The notes under the pieces were generated by a model. It saw only the letters and a program-made list of their open reading frames with translations. It was not told the DNA's origin and made no database searches. Both the position numbers and the translations under genes were made by a program. This document shows, piece after piece, positions 62,776-64,000 of a stretch of DNA of 64,000 bases; positions within the stretch are counted from its first letter, which is position 1, and every line of letters starts with the position of its first letter. The DNA lies in NCBI RefSeq assembly GCF_004016445.2, contig NZ_SADT02000006.1, positions 186,001 to 250,000 of the forward strand, in the 5' to 3' direction. The stretch is from Mesorhizobium sp. M2E.F.Ca.ET.219.01.1.1. GTDB lineage: Bacteria > Pseudomonadota > Alphaproteobacteria > Rhizobiales > Rhizobiaceae.

Positions 62776-63222
62776 TCAGCCAGGCCGTCGCTCGACGATG
62801 TAGATGTGGTCCGCGGCCAGCACGACCTCGTCGCGCTGGTTCAAAACCTCGACGCGTTCGATGACGCGTCCGGCGTTTGGCCGTTTCGGATCGTCTTCCT
62901 TGGCCGCGATGGTGGTGCGCGTGCGGATGGTGTCGCCGATGAAGACTGGCTTGATGAAACGCAGCCGGTCGTAACCATAGGAGAAGGCGACGGGGTTGAT
63001 GACACTCGCCGTCAGGCCGACGCCGACCGAGAAGACCAGCGTGCCATGCGCGATGCGCTGGCCGAACGGCGTCGTCTTCATGAACTCGGCATCCATGTGG
63101 TGCGGGAAGAAATCGCCGGTGTGGCCGGCATGGATGACGAAGTCGGTCTCGGTGATGGTGCGGCCGCTGGTGAGGCGCGACGAGCCGATCTCGTAATCCT
63201 CGAAATAGGTGGTCTGTTCCAT
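62776..63222 (-). CDS. MaoC-like hot-dog fold dehydratase
   Basis: A 148-residue protein starting MEQTTYFEDYEIGSSRLTSG, with the MaoC hydratase signature TDFVIHAGHTGDFFPHHMDAEFM and FGQRIAHGTLVFSVGVGLTA (catalytic Asp/His region, about 28-75). It is encoded 17 bases before the SDR in the fuconate operon. Its role in that pathway is unclear; it may act on a later acyl or enol intermediate. Confidence 0.87.
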   Translation of the reverse strand: MEQTTYFEDYEIGSSRLTSGRTITETDFVIHAGHTGDFFPHHMDAEFMKTTPFGQRIAHGTLVFSVGVGLTASVINPVAFSYGYDRLRFIKPVFIGDTIRTRTTIAAKEDDPKRPNAGRVIERVEVLNQRDEVVLAADHIYIVERRPG

Positions 63223-63230
63223 GTCCGGCC

Positions 63231-64000
63231 TTACGGCTTTGCGGCCAGCGGCGTCGCCGGCGCGGCGCTCGATTTATAGGCGGCTTCGACCAGCGCCATG
63301 GTGTGCCAGGCGTCCTCGACCGAGCTGACCAGCTCGGCGTCCTCGCCGGACGCGAAGCGCTGGACATTGGCCATGCGGCCGACAAAGGCATCGGGGAACC
63401 ATTCGCCGGCAAGCGGGACGGTGACCCACTCCGAGCCGCCCTTGGGATGGATTTCCAGAATGTCCGGCTCGCCGCGCGGATAGTCGAGGTTGAGGCCGAG
63501 CTTGACATAGGCCGCGCCCTCGGTGCCGCAGATGCGGAACTCGCAAGCCTGGTAGCGGCGGCCGAATTTGTGGTCGTGGTTGATCGAGAGCCCGCAGCGC
63601 ACCGTGTCGCCATAATCGAGGATGGCGCTGGTGCGGGTCTGCGCGACCTTGTGGTTGGGATGGCCGAGCGTTTTGGCATGCACGCCGAGCGGATTGCCGA
63701 GAAGCTGGCGGATCAGGTCGAGATAGTGGATCGAATGCATGGCGATCTCGACGCGCGGCGCCTTGAGCAGGAATTCCCATAGCTGCCAGGGCGTGTCGAG
63801 GGCGAGCAGCGCATCGAAATCGACGACCTCGCCCAGCCAGCCCTTGGCGATGGCGTCCTTCAGCGCCAGCATCATCGGCGCGAAGCGGAGCTGGAAATTT
63901 ACCGCGGCTTTGAGCTTTTTGGCGCGGCAGATTTCTAGGATTTCCGTTGCCTCGCCGAGATAATTGCCCATAGGCTTCTGGATCAGCGCCACGGCGCCGC
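63231..64000 (-). CDS. Gfo/Idh/MocA family oxidoreductase (5' end outside window)
   Basis: C-terminal 256 codons of an NAD(P)-dependent sugar oxidoreductase. The visible part includes the conserved catalytic EKP-like segment (here IQKPMGN at the edge), VNFQLRFAPMMLALKDA, MHSIHYLDLIRQLLG and GRMANVQRFA. The N-terminal Rossmann domain lies beyond base 64000. It stops eight bases before the MaoC gene, so it is probably the first or an early gene of the fuconate operon. Confidence 0.85.
   Translation of the reverse strand, partial: GAVALIQKPMGNYLGEATEILEICRAKKLKAAVNFQLRFAPMMLALKDAIAKGWLGEVVDFDALLALDTPWQLWEFLLKAPRVEIAMHSIHYLDLIRQLLGNPLGVHAKTLGHPNHKVAQTRTSAILDYGDTVRCGLSINHDHKFGRRYQACEFRICGTEGAAYVKLGLNLDYPRGEPDILEIHPKGGSEWVTVPLAGEWFPDAFVGRMANVQRFASGEDAELVSSVEDAWHTMALVEAAYKSSAAPATPLAAKP

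Noticed and set aside
62027..63679. Single 550-codon frame joining the SDR with upstream sequence
   Set aside because: The upstream part reads the MaoC and oxidoreductase genes out of frame; the SDR starts at 62758.
1..64000. Search for tRNA, rRNA, transposase, integrase and phage genes
   Set aside because: None could be recognised, so there is no direct sign of a genomic island boundary in the window.

Overview
The window looks like chromosomal DNA of a high-GC rhizobium, most likely Mesorhizobium or a close relative in the Phyllobacteriaceae. The signs are an exopolysaccharide (EPS) locus of exo type (ExoX/ExoY/ExoF-like proteins), palindromic intergenic repeats of the RIME kind and a 45-bp GATC-rimmed palindrome, many ABC uptake operons, and dense coding with ATGA overlaps. 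No rRNA, tRNA, insertion sequence or CRISPR array was seen.

Bases 1-9132 (minus strand) hold EPS genes: a Wzx-type flippase (cut by the window edge), two GT4 and two GT2 glycosyltransferases, UDP-glucose 6-dehydrogenase, a secreted GH16 glycanase and a small coiled-coil protein. Bases 16608-22072 complete the EPS set with ExoX, the priming transferase ExoY, an ExoF-like export protein, an acyltransferase and a polymerase/ligase-like membrane protein.

Between these EPS halves (9137-16634) sits the most interesting system: a lasso peptide cluster. A 50-residue precursor (10841-10993) carries the full leader motif Y-x2-P-x-L-x3-G-x5-T-x-G, a predicted Gly1-Asp9 ring and a C-terminal Ser. It is followed by split B1 (PqqD-like) and B2 (protease) proteins, an asparagine-synthetase-like cyclase, an HPr-kinase-like kinase gene with an apparent 1-nt frameshift, and an ABC exporter. 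A divergent nucleotidyltransferase, co-directional with a GT2 gene, could make this a phospho-/glyco-tailored lasso peptide. Near-identical palindromes of the form CTGC-N3-GCAG lie upstream of EPS genes, and related half-sites lie upstream of the lasso precursor. They resemble PhaR/AniA operators and suggest a link to carbon storage.

Bases 22073-35596 are catabolic: a glycine-betaine/choline-type ABC transporter with a fused double permease, a zinc alcohol dehydrogenase divergent from a TetR regulator, two short-chain dehydrogenases, an acetone carboxylase operon (acxABC) and a divergent LuxR-type regulator. Bases 35757-41124 are a second polysaccharide island: a stand-alone Prim-Pol-like protein, a GT2-GT4 fusion, a GT32-GT62 (Anp1-like) fusion and a GT10 fucosyltransferase. 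A broken DUF1349 gene and an aldehyde dehydrogenase follow.

Bases 43795-51525 carry a peptide/opine-type ABC system with a DUF427 protein and an NtaA-type flavin monooxygenase. Bases 51522-57875 carry a CUT1 sugar-type ABC operon led by a FadR-type regulator and a cystathionine-lyase-like enzyme. Then come an isonitrile-hydratase-like DJ-1 protein, a GlxA-type regulator, a DUF2161 protein, and an operon for L-fuconate-type sugar acid breakdown (L-fuconate dehydratase, SDR, MaoC-like, Gfo/Idh-like, the last cut by the window edge).
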